A stretch of DNA of 64,000 nucleotides from Siphonodentalium dalli (taxonomy: Eukaryota; Mollusca; Scaphopoda; Gadilida; Siphonodentaliidae): positions 19,890,134 through 19,954,133 of the forward strand of contig CP136065.1 in the NCBI GenBank assembly GCA_032622095.1, written 5' to 3'. The translations under genes and the position numbers were made by a program. Shown here in pieces: positions 44,136 through 55,600 of this stretch; positions within the stretch are counted from its first letter, which is position 1, and each line of letters begins with the position of its first letter. The notes beneath the pieces are model-generated. The model did not search any database and was not told the origin of the DNA. It worked only from the letters and a program-made list of their open reading frames with translations.

Positions 44136-44889
44136 TCAATTCATCTGGTTTCATTTCATTTAGCAACTCATGTCAAAACAACTTGTCATCTAACTGACAT
44201 GTGAGTTATGCCAAATGTGAATCGAAAAACCCTAAACAATTAGATGAGCTGAAGTCAATCTACACAGGTCAAGTCAAGACACCGTGGCCATGAAGCATGT
44301 GTACATGCATACTTCCAAATGGTTATGGCAAAAGTGTGATTTTCCATCTATTACCGTGGATTTTGATGAGCGTTACCAAAAGAATAGAATAGACAGGATG
44401 TTAGTATTGCTTCGATCGCCGCATGGTGCAGGACCAATTTATGTATAAGTGTCAGAGGAGATTGCCGGCCTGCTTTGTGGATATTGGAGGTCTGAGTTAT
44501 GCCGCATATCATGAAAACATGCGAGTACCGAACAACTACATACATGTGCATGTATATAACCTCACATCTCTTGGACAACATTATGTTGAATGCCGGTGAA
44601 TCACGTCGTGTCAACAAAACAATACCGACCATGATGACTGCACGCACTTGCGCGTTATGCGAATTTAGGGACGTGACTAGATGATATCCGTTGGGGGCGC
44701 CCACCTTGGGAATTCCCACTGCACCCCTTTAAATCAGACCAAACACACATTTTTCGGAATTCCATTTACACCCCCCTTCTCCTGGCCTACAAGCCTGGCT
44801 GAGCGGCTTGTTGGCACTAAAGTCAGATGGACCAACAGAACCTTGGCACTATATACCCGGTATCAGAAAATTTAGAGATTTGAACCTGA
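44136..44889. other. Intergenic, unassigned
   Basis: A 122-codon minus-strand ORF here (44351-44719) shows no recognisable domain and is probably chance. No repeat family assigned. Confidence 0.45.
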
Positions 44890-45490
44890 AAATTGAATTT
44901 TCAAAACTGATACCCCCTTAGGTTGGAAAACTCCCAACTAATGATCATTTCGGTCCATATTTTTTACAGAATGTGGTAAAATATGTTTTTTTTAAAGTAA
45001 TTAGCAGTTTTTTTGGCCATGGGGGAGGGATTGGGACACACCGGGCCGAACATTTTGAAATCTGAACAAAAACGTCGCAAAATCCTAGCATCTAGCCTCA
45101 AGCTTTACTGGTGTTGGAAATTTCAAACCTGACTTCCAACTTAGGTTGGAAAATTTCAAACTGATTTCAGTCCACAGTTTTGATAAAATGTAGGAAACTA
45201 TTTTTCTCTTAAATTAACTAGCTTTTGACTGGCCACGGGGGAGCCACCTGGACACAAGTGTTGAAAGTTTCCAACCTGACAACTCCCCTAAGGTTGGAAA
45301 ATTTCCAACTGATGGCCATTTCATTCCAAATATTTTACCAAAAGTAGGTATATATGCAAATGTTGGTCTGAAAAAACAAATCCTCCCTAATAAATTGTTG
45401 GAAAATCAAACTACAAGAACAATTTCAAACCTATTGTAGGTGTGAAATTTCAAACTGTCAGGTCAGGGGGGGGGGGGGGGGGTCAGGAAA
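44890..45490. repeat. Diverged tandem of AGGTTGGAAAATTTC units with G17 run
   Basis: AGGTTGGAAAA recurs at about 44920, 45143 and 45291, each with nearby AACTGAT and a GGCCA-GGGGGAG segment. It ends in a G17 run at 45466-45482. Related pieces lie near 51770 and 55140-55200. Confidence 0.7.
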
Positions 45491-45689
45491 AACATTCCGG
45501 ACACTAGGCGCTTTTATATTTTTTCCGCCCTCTGTGTACCCACCACCCCCTAATTTTTATTTTTTCCGATTCTGGGATAGGGACCCACCCCCTCCAAACT
45601 GCTTCAAATGACTATTTTACTCAGTTTTCCTGATCTTTTCCGATCAATGTTCCGTATCATGATTATAGAAGCATTCATACTTTTATTTA

Positions 45690-45960
45690 CCAACAACACT
45701 GTAAAGTTTCAAAACAGTTCTCCAGTAAATGTGGGCTGTAGTCTGTAGGGTATGCTGATGGATTGACATTTTAAATCCAAGATGGCTGCTGGTGACCATG
45801 TTTGTTTTAAACAAATTTTGGGGAAAAACGGAGGCTCCCATCTGGAGGTCACTTCGAAGATCCATATCAGGGAACTTAAATAAATTATTTATGATCCTTG
45901 TCCATATGAAGCTTGGTGACGATTGGATGAGAAATGTGACCTGTAAGGGCGACGTCTCTA
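45690..45960. repeat. AATCCAAGATGGC dispersed repeat, copy 1
   Basis: AATCCAAGATGGCTGCTGG, CCCATCTGGAGGTCACTTCG, AGATCCATAT, GGTGACGATTGGATGAG. Matches the tandem at 50600-50960. Confidence 0.75.
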
Positions 45961-47195
45961 TACGGGACCCTCACACCCGATATAGTATTTCGTGACGTCA
46001 TATTGACAGTTCGCCGATCCGTAACATTTAGCCGACATGGTTAAAAGGTCACAAAAATGTGTTGTATTGTACGCAATAGAGTTATTCCCCTTGAACTACT
46101 GTCAATAGACGGATTCTCGTTTTTTTACCATAAAATTGACTAATGATCTTCATAAAACTACGACATAATGCTGATAGTATCCGCATTAACTTATCACCGA
46201 TTCTGCTTAATTATTGAAACGTATACAGACTTATACGGTATTATAGGCACGATAAACGATAATTATAAATTATTATTGATAATTATAAATAATTATTGTA
46301 GAACAATTCTGAATTTGTCAATATTATAAATATTGTCTTATTCAAGTTATTGAACTTATTTGACATGACATTGACTCAATGCCATGTTATTGATGATGTT
46401 TTTGTGTAAATATGGAATGATTAATACTCATGTTTGACTGTGTGCAACTCTAACTAAGACTAAGGTATTAAGAAGACTGTTACTTCAAAGACTTCATTAT
46501 GATCATTTAATATTTCTATTTCTAAGTTCTATTTAACTGTAAATGTAGACTATCCATTTAATATGATTTATCCATTATATTTTTAATTATTTATATTTTG
46601 CAGCCTTTAGAACATTACTAGTGATTAGAATACTGAACAGACTGTGGATAAATTAGTACAATTACTTTAAAATTAAACTAATAAATTAATGCCACATATT
46701 TCATGTCAGATATCTGGTTTGAAAGCCTCAACTGTTTAGTGAAAAATATATTTAACATGTTTTAGTTTAAATTGAATTTGAAGTAATTTAAAGTAAACGG
46801 AGTAAACCAAAATAAAGCTATAATATTATTATAGTTAATAGTGTTACCTAACTATTGCATATTAAAATAAAAAAAATTAAATAAAGGGGTGGACAACTGT
46901 CATAAATCATTAAATGGTCATGTCAAGACATTTTTGGATTATCCATATTAAGTATTCTTCCTTCAATTAAACATAGCATCATGTTCAGACTACAATGCAT
47001 GATGCATCCTCATTCGTTCTGCATGGACCCATCATCATTCATGTCTGTGTCTTGTGGTATATCTTCTGGACAGTATGCTTCTGTCTCGTGATTGTTTATG
47101 GATGCCTGTTCATTCTAGCATCTATTTTTGTTTTTTCAGGATTTTGTTTTTCACTGCCATTATACCCATGATTTATAGTATACCAGTAGTGTGCA
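45961..47195. other. AT-rich intergenic DNA
   Basis: Contains a short AATTATAAATTATTATTGAT tandem near 46259. No gene seen. Confidence 0.5.
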
Positions 47196-47366
47196 TATAT
47201 AGAGGATATCCACACTTTTTCAGTGGATATGGGTTATATCTCATGAGTGATGACAAAACATTGAATTTCCACGAGTGGCTTTAGCCACGAGTGGAAATTC
47301 AAATGTTTTGTCATCACGAATGAGAATTAACCCATATCCACTGAAAAAGTGTGGATATTCTGTTTA
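47196..47366. repeat. Near-perfect palindrome, about 75-bp arms
   Basis: GGATATCCACACTTTTTCAG...GATGACAAAACATT and the complementary arm meet at GAGTGGCTTTAGCCACGAGTGG. A flanking inverted pair (TTATTATATACT...ACTTGCC at 47365-47391 and GGGCAAGTATATAATAA at 47739-47755) suggests a larger foldback element up to about 47760. Confidence 0.92.
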
Positions 47367-47881
47367 TTATATACTCTAGTTACTTGCCTATGGCCCCCAA
47401 AGAATGTCAATACATCAGAAATTTCAAGCTGACACATTACGCCCCAAAAAAATAGTCCCATATTTAAAACACTCAAAAAGTATAGATTTTGTATTTATTA
47501 TATACTTTCGTTACTTGCCGATCATTTAACATAAACGTAAAAAATTCATTGTCTTACAAATTATGCAAAAAATATTTATATAAAATTGCCTCACGAAACC
47601 AGCGCTTAAAATTGTTTAGAGCTTAAGTCTGAGCTTTGTTGAATGGCATTCACTCAGGCGCAATAATACCAGTGAGATATCGATATCTCACTAGTGGGAT
47701 ATCACTTATATCTCACTGCTAAAACCTTATAATTGATGGGCAAGTATATAATAAAAGTGTATAGTGTGCATATACATGGTTACAGGTGTATATTGTTTGG
47801 GCGAAATCATTCATCCAGACTGACATCTATGTATTCTCCCTGAATGAATGGTAATGCTAGAATTGTTAGCATCACTTACAT

Positions 47882-47956
47882 TAGATCATGCCATGAATCT
47901 CTACTCAAAGCTGACACCGGGCGTCAGCTGTGAGTAGAGATTCATGGCATGATCTA
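47882..47956. mobile_element. 75-bp MITE with 9-bp target duplication
   Basis: TAGATCATGCCATGAATCTC...TACTC with its inverted partner, flanked by perfect CACTTACAT at 47873-47881 and 47957-47965. Nine-base duplications are typical of Mutator-like elements. Confidence 0.93.
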
Positions 47957-48040
47957 CACTTACATTGAATACAGCAGCACAAATACATGTTGCCAATGTT
48001 ACACCTATTATTTATTATTACCTTAATCCATTACATGTTA

Positions 48041-48412
48041 AGACATATTAAGTACTTGTTAGGTTGCATGCAACTGATAAGATCTTTAATAGAGGCGCTA
48101 TGGCAACTGGAATTGTTAGTAAGATTCTACTAATATCGCAGAAAATCTGAAGAAAATCAACCGTACCACTCCATATATATCATCGTCTGAACAACGCTCA
48201 ATTGTAAATATTAACAACTCGATTCGGGTCGCATCTAATGACGAAAACTAACAAACTATTTCGCCATCGATAGTTACTGCATTTAATTTGTATTAAGAAT
48301 GACCATGTGTGCTGTCTATTTGAATTGAATATAATATTTATAAAAATACTACTTTGAACAAGATTATCCTCCATTTCTGTTTGATCACCATACCGGGGTG
48401 TTCCACATCACT
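48041..48412. mobile_element. TTAA-site MITE, family 3, copy 3
   Basis: AGACATATTAAGTACTTGTT left, CACCATACCGGGGTGTTCCA right, then TTAA at 48413-48416. Same orientation as 29352. Confidence 0.87.
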
Positions 48413-48416
48413 TTAA

Positions 48417-50037
48417 TGTATCTGGTAGTTTCAAATAGGGCCTGCGTCATTTTGATGTGATTCAGAATCTAGGCTGCTATGTTGATGGGCCTTGTTGAAT
48501 TGTGATTATGCTGGTAGGTCAAACTGATGCTGTCACACAAATGTACCATTTTTTTTCTAAAGTTTTAATTTTCACTAATCTGAGCGTTTTGAGAAAAAGC
48601 CAGTGCTGAAGTTTGCAAATTTTATGTACCAACATCAAGTCATTTACGTTTGACTAAAAACAAAGCAATCTAACGCTGAATCACTGCCAAACAGAGTACA
48701 TTGAATTCCACCTGAATCTCATTGATAAGTGGTCAGGTAAAGGAAAAACATATATTTTCAACCCTATGTCTGAACCCCCCCCCCCCCCCCCACACTGAGA
48801 AAAAGAATTAATTTACTCATACCTGGAATAAACAGTGAATCTGCTTCAACTTGAATAGGGTTGTGAAGATGGAAAGATGGTAGATAGCCCTCATTGGAAA
48901 TTGGCTAGCCACATGCCTGGCCATCGATGGAACAAATTAAATGGTGAAAATCGACTATTGGACAAACACCTGACTGATGGATCATGGACAAACACTAGTT
49001 AATAGTACATGTATGGTACCAAATAATACCACAGGTGGAATAATTCCCCAAATTGAATAAAAGTACAGATCTAAATAATAGTGCGGGCCGGGTGGATTAT
49101 GTTCATGCTTTCCACAATCCTCATGCAGTTATAATCAGACAAGTGATTTGGCCCAGTTTTGACAGAAATTGTACACTTCCATGAGTTCCATATATTTGGT
49201 CCTGAGATGATCTGAGGGCACATCATGCAGGTGAGGCTGGTGAGTAAAATTAAATGGATGTTTTGCTGAAAATTAATGGACATACAGCCTATTTATGATA
49301 TTCTTTTTATCTCGAGAGCATGTAATTTGACATTTGACCAAGAAATTCTAGTTCCAAAATATTTTGCATGGAAATAAATTACATTGGAATCAGTTGTTGA
49401 ATTTTGATTTATGAACAGAACCTGGTGTGAAATGGTACAATGATGGTTACGAGCAGTTTCACCCTTTCAATATAGTGAATATACAAACCGTTAATAGCAC
49501 CATGCATACATGATAACATGGCATCAGTAGCTCGAGACGAGTATGACTCGCCACAAAATAGCACTTCAACCAGGTTCTGCCCATAATTCAATTTCTGATT
49601 CCAAAACAATTTGCTATGACTATGAATATTACCCTACTCTTAGTCACACTATACTGCCGGTCTATTATAGTATTTTCGGTTATCTACTGTTATTCACAAT
49701 TGAGAAGAAATTTCAGAATAGAAAATCATCGAATTTCTAAGGACATATCCATCATTCGAAGAAAAACATTCACTGTGCACAGGTGCCGCGTCGGTCTGAG
49801 AGTATTTTACCCAGAAATCACACTCCAGTCCCACTCCCAGTCTAAAATTGAAACTAGTATTAACCTACGCTATAGTGTACATGTATACTAGTACACATGC
49901 ACCTTGGTTTGTGACTCGTTCGTCTCATTGTGACTGTGTATCACTCAATTATACTGTTTAGAAGGCATGTGTATTAAATCTGAAGTGGATAATTACTTGA
50001 TGTACAGGTACTACTAAATGACTAACTAGTGATAGGC
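48417..50037. other. Intergenic, no gene seen
   Basis: Holds a C17 run at 48775-48791 and a small inverted pair around AACCTGGTGTGAA (49421) / TTCAACCAGGTTCTG (49565). The rest is unassigned. Confidence 0.5.
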
Positions 50038-50046
50038 CTACTGTGA

Positions 50047-50133
50047 TAGATCATGCCATGAATCTCTACTCTCTGGCTATAACGCCCAGAGTCAGAGTTG
50101 AGAATGAGAGTAGAGATTCGTGGCATGATCTAA
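50047..50133. mobile_element. 87-bp MITE, same family, 9-bp target duplication (8/9)
   Basis: TAGATCATGCCATGAATCTC ends. Flanks CTACTGTGA (50038-50046) and ATACTGTGA (50134-50142). Confidence 0.9.
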
Positions 50134-50599
50134 TACTGTGATTTTGATAGTCGTCCATTATTTTATTTATATTATTATTTTTCCATAATTAGTTCAGTAT
50201 CTATATACTACCTAACTGCCACGAAGCAAATCGTTTGATACATTTAGTTTGAAAAAGGCAGTGATTGATGAATCTGATTTATCAAAATATCATGCCCATT
50301 TTATATACTAAATTATAGCAGAATCGATGAGAAGTTAATACGGTACTACCGTACTATCTGTGGTAGTTATATAAAGATTGTTAGTCATTTATCTGTTAAA
50401 CAATAAGAAAACTTCAAGCAGAAAATACATTTAAACGAACCGCTCCAAAGAGTTCAGAATGGCTGTCAAAATATTGCGCGGAATGCTAAAAGTCAAATCG
50501 CAAAGGTCGCCGCAAAGGTAAAGTTGGTGGACGATTCATTCAAATTTCAATATCCAACTTTCTGCATTTTGATTCACGATTCATCCACTTCCGGTTGAA

Positions 50600-50960
50600 G
50601 GGTCCGTATAAAGCTGATCCGGACCTGTAAGGTGTGCTAAAGGATTTGGTCATACAAAGAGTAAAATCCAAGATGGCCAAATGGCAGCCATTTTTTTTAC
50701 AAAATTTGTGAAAAAATGGAAGGCACCCATCGAGAGGTCACAACGAAGATCCATATAAAGGTTGGTGATGATCGGATGAGGGATAAGCTCTGCAGGGTGT
50801 GTTAAAGGATTTAGTGATGCAAAGAGTAAAATCCAAGATGGTTGCCAGCGGCCATATTTTTCATCAAAAATCATTTAAATTTGACAGCTCCCATCTAGAG
50901 GTGGTCCTCGACCCATATACCAAATATCGTTGAAATCGGTCAAAGTTTGTTTTAACACCT
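50600..50960. repeat. AATCCAAGATGGC repeat, tandem of about 163 bp
   Basis: GGTGTGCTAAAGGATTTGGT and AAAGAGTAAAATCCAAGATG begin units near 50632 and 50796; each continues to CCCATC-AGAGGT. Confidence 0.82.
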
Positions 50961-50990
50961 TTGTTTTATTTTATTACGGTTTTTTTTAAT

Positions 50991-51356
50991 AGTCTATTTT
51001 CCTTGGCATCGGCGGTAAAATATATTTAATTCGAGTCGAGGAACCTACCAATCAAAGCTCAGAGTGATCAGATCTCGATGTTTGAAGTCAAATATTTTAA
51101 TTTCAAGTGGCCCAGTAAATAGTCGACGAGAAGACTTCTCTGACCAAATTGCGGATGAAGTTGGATAACTCTAAAATCAAGTGGCTTTTTTGGGTCAGAT
51201 ATTTGACAAATAACAGTTTTGGGCGATTTTATACCATAGTTGACATTATTTTTGGGCAATTACTCGATTCTGATAACTGAAGCAGCTGACTGAAGCGGCA
51301 TTTAAAAAAAAAATTGTTGTTGGAATCTGATGATATGGGACCACCGAATCGTACCT
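50991..51356. mobile_element. TTAA-site MITE, family 1, 5'-truncated copy
   Basis: TTCGAGTCGAGGAACCTACC, CAGAGTGATCAGATCTCGAT, GATAACTCTAAAATCAAGTG; right end GTACCT next to TTAA 51357-51360. Confidence 0.83.
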
Positions 51357-51360
51357 TTAA

Positions 51361-52408
51361 GTGAAGAGTTTACATTTATTTGAAGAATCTATTATTGTGT
51401 TATGTTTTCATTTACATCAGGTTGAATAAAGATTTTTAATATAACTATTTAAATCTGAGCCTTTCCATGTCAATGTGCATTGATAGATCCTTGACGAAAA
51501 CATTCAACAAGCTGACCTTTTTACTACCCCTTGCAATGGTGTCATCCCTCATTATTAACTGATGATGAACTCAAACGCCCCTACCAAGAGTTAAGTGCAT
51601 ACCTATCACATAATAGAAGCATTCTTAAAACCTTTTGTCCTACTATTTTGAAAAATAATTTACAGGGCCAGGAAAAAATGTGTAAGTCGGGCTGCCGAAC
51701 CACCCACCCACCCCGCCTAGTGTTCGGAAAACATTTGCAGACCCCCCCCCCCCCCCCCCCCCGGTCAGGTATGAAATTTCCAATTGTTGAATGTTTTTAC
51801 CAAAGTTTGGCCCCCCCCCCAAAAAAAACCCCCTGTCGGCAGTCCATGGTTATGCGATACAATTTCACTTTTGTCGCGTGTGAAACAATGACCGACACCC
51901 GGCGAATATTGTTACGAAATTAATGTTAACTGTTAACTGCTCAACTTCCTGATCAGCGAATTGCTAAATGTAACACATCTCCGCAAGCTGAGCGGATTTA
52001 TTAATTATAAAGCTACATGTAGTAAATCGAGAAGTACACGTACTAAGATTACTTGCTTACTTAGTACAACTGCTAATATGTATTTCTTATGGCCAAGGAC
52101 TGTGGCTAAAACTTGTTACACAAATCGAGTGACACAAACAGCTCATGAATTCATACAGAAATAGATTGGGAATTCCCAGTATTCGGGGCTAAAAATACTT
52201 CGTTCTGAAATACAGGTAAGCCGCAATTTCATTGCATCATGGCTGTATATACTTATTGCACGCGAAAGTATTTTGTATTGGTCAGACATTCAAAGTGGTT
52301 GGAAGGAATTGTTTAGTCTGAAGTCAACAGAGGAAATAAACAACATTATCACGGTTTTGCTTCATTCCAGTTGTAGCTCTGCGGACGTAACCATACAGAT
52401 ACAGCACC
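51361..52408. other. Intergenic leading to gene 2
   Basis: Holds a C21 run at 51742-51762 and a C10 run at 51811-51820. No clear TATA box or 5' exon for gene 2 is recognised; its promoter should lie in the last few hundred bases. Confidence 0.45.
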
Positions 52409-52646
52409 ATGCACTGTTCCATTTACGTGCACCGAAATACTTCGTTGATGTTTGTGGTGTTTCTGTTTGTCCTGTTGGTTCCATTATGTGTCGGGTTTGA
52501 CTTTGAGTATCCCTGTTACAGAGATGTTTGTCGTACAGAACTGTTTCAGCTATGCGACAATAGGGATGAAATGCGGCGTTGTCGTGTCTGTGACAAAGAT
52601 GACTGTGGCATCTCTTTTTGCAAGGCACGGTCACCCTACTGCGAAG
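52409..52646 (+). CDS. Gene 2 exon 1 (signal peptide, cysteine-rich part)
   Basis: 238 nt, phase 0/1, residues 1-79. The Met at 52409 is the first in frame; Met14 (52448) sits directly before the hydrophobic core and is an equally possible start. It ends RSPYCE, donor GTAAGT. Read-through adds only 16 residues before a stop. Confidence 0.78.
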
Positions 52647-55600
52647 GTAAGTGTTGGTGTGTAATATTTTGGCCCTATCCACATCATCCTCACCCATAGT
52701 ACGTGAACATGACTTGGATAATCAGAGCTCTATCCAATTCAGGCCAGATTTGTTAAAAATTATATGAGCCGCCATTCAATGTGCAATTTTTTTCTAATGT
52801 TGCTACTGATCATAAACACAATTACGATCATGATGGTATGTATTATAAACCACAATGATCTACTTTTTACGTGTATAACAAAGCCTTCTTTTCCTTTCCT
52901 ATATTAAGTCATGGTATTTTGCATGTGTCAATCGTGTTATTCTTTGAGTTAAACGGGAGTACTATTCCACCGTCTCATCGTGGCGGCCATTTTGGATTTG
53001 TTAAAATCATTAATATTATTAAAATATGAATCGGAGACGGACTGAACATTACTTATTACCTTTTCCTTTTGTTACAGTACACTGTTATGATTGTGATGTA
53101 TATACACCATCCTCGCATCTTCGCGTCCATCACATTGTTCCTCTCCCATCATCATCGTCTTTATTGTCTAACATCTATATATATTAATACAATTTAGACA
53201 AATTACAAATAATTACATATAAAATATATTCAGATTATTACAGTTGTACATTGTTCCTCTCCCAAATATTTCCTATCACAACCTTCCACCAATCGTCATT
53301 CTACACATTCATCACATCTGTAAATAGGTTACAACTTTATTTCTAATTTAATATTGTTTTATAGCATGCGCAGAGATGGCTTGTGTTAGAGGCCCTGGAA
53401 AGGGTTTGTTTACACGAAGCATATAAATCTACCTTCAATTGATATGTTGATGTTTTTAATTGAAATATACAGGGTCAAAGTTGCTTAACACACACATAGC
53501 CTGTCGGAGAAGGGTGTATGTTGGACGTTTAATTAATTAATACTCGAGCACTATCTGTTTAACCCTTTATATAGTACACTAAAGCGACATTAATGAGTAG
53601 TTATCCCATAGGAAATGTTCAGATAATAAGTTTAACCGTCTCTATACTAAGGCATCATTGATGAGTAATTATCCAATATGAAATGTTCAGATAATAAGTT
53701 TAACCGTCTCTATACTAAAGCATCAGGCCATATAAACTTAATAGTTTGTTTCTCAGGGATTTTTTTTTTCAAAGTGATGAGGGAGGCAGTTATTTATATT
53801 TATTATCTTTTTCAAATTAATTTTGTGGTGAGGCAGGTATTTATATATATAATATTTATCGGAGTCCCATATTAAGGAATAATACTGGATATGAGGAATA
53901 ATACTGGATATGGGCAATATACTGAAGCAGGGAAGCTGACCATCATATATCCCCTTAATAATCTAGATTTGTATAGAGGAAACAGTTTGAGTTATTCACT
54001 CATGGCAGAAGATGTGGAAACTACATCGGTGAAATTTGATGTAACTCAGGGTGACCACCAGCCAGATCAAGCTTTATTGGAAGGAGTTCCACTGGACTAC
54101 ACATGAATTGATAATATTAAATCACAACAATAATTAATGAAATAAAAAGTTTATTTTCTAATTAATCAGACTTTCATATAAATCTTGAAGTTTGGAATAG
54201 TGCTGATCCACAAACCAGAGTGCATTACATACAATAGCCACATATTGCCGACCCACACTGTCAACGCTAACCTTTCGGAGGCCCACTTTGTTTTCAACCA
54301 GTCAATGAATGAATTGCACAATTTGTTACGTTTGTTTTTCACATTTGTCTTACTGGGCAACACCACCTCCTTGCAACTTGTCATCAGCACCGAGAATACA
54401 TCAACTACTTCTCCCGATTTATTCTCTGGTACATCTTCTTTGGTCACTCGAATTTGAAATTATCGTCCGAAAAATTGCGTGACTTCAGAAAACATGATGA
54501 TTGATGATCATCATCATGATCATGATGTCTCCTGCAACTGTGTCCAAGTCCCCCGTTTTCGTTTTTGAAACAACCAGGTCAAAATCATCGTCAATGTCTT
54601 TCGTGGACATGAAATCATCAGCCATTTGAGGAACAGTTTTTTATCTGTTGTCTGATATAATTGTCCATTTGCCTTCCGACGCATTCTGCACGATACAAAT
54701 GGGTAAGCGTGAGAAGGAACCCCAACCGGGAAGGTCCGATTTACGCATGCGCACAAATCTAACAGGATGGTCTTTCGTCGCAGGCTATCCAGCATTAACG
54801 GTGCGGATATCAACAAAGTTTTGAAGATGCCGATTTGAACTTGAAAAGCTGAATACTGAAATAACTGAATGTTCAATAACATTAACAATCGGTTATAAAT
54901 CACGATCTATTTAGAGCATATGTATTCGACCAACCATGATTAAATAAAATAAAAGTTAGATACTTACATTAATTTGACACATTGTTAATGTTATGGCCAA
55001 TTTCAGTCGACGAGTGAGTCAGTGACAGTAACATTGGTGAGGATTTTTAATTTAAGACTTCTCATCACTTCACGGTCTTTGAAAAGTGAAGTGGGGTGGG
55101 TGTGTGACACTGTTAAATGACTGTCTAATCTCCAACTTTGGTAAACAATGTCAACAATTGGAAATTTGTACCTGACACAAGTACACCTTTGGAAATTTCA
55201 GACCAAAAACAGATTCAGATACTGAAAGTAGTTGAAACTGTTAGAACTGAATCTGAAACTGATAGCTTGAATTTCCAAACAGTATTTAATTTAGTGTAAC
55301 AAAATTTGTTTTAAAGATGCATAATCCGAATTAATGCTCCCAGATGACTATTTCTTTGGGGATTTATTGAGTTGAGAAACCCACCCATCAAAGCTCAGGT
55401 TGATCAGATATCGATTTTTGAAATTTGTTATTTCTCGAAATGTGTAATTATTTGTGGCCCAGAAAATATTCGTCAAACCAACGGTCTTGGACAAAATTGC
55501 GGATGAAGCAGTGGATGAAGATGGATAACTCTAAAATCAAGTGGTAATATGGCCAAATTTTGTTGAACAACATGTTGATAAATAACACATTTTGAGAAAT

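Noticed and set aside
44351-44719. 122-codon minus-strand ORF
   Set aside because: No domain, hydrophobic pattern or splice context; likely chance.
51531-51923. 130-codon plus-strand ORF
   Set aside because: It reads through the poly-C run as a proline stretch; low-complexity chance ORF.
52362-52697. 111-codon minus-strand ORF
   Set aside because: Antisense shadow of gene 2 exon 1; no recognisable protein features.
52647-52699. Read-through extension of gene 2 exon 1 (ending HHPHP)
   Set aside because: It follows a strong GTAAGT donor and the splice to phase-matched exons explains the protein better; a retained-intron secreted form remains possible but unsupported.
53891-54106. 71-codon plus-strand ORF in the 6-kb element
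   Set aside because: Some protein-like composition but no motif, partner exon or homologous copy visible; not enough to call.
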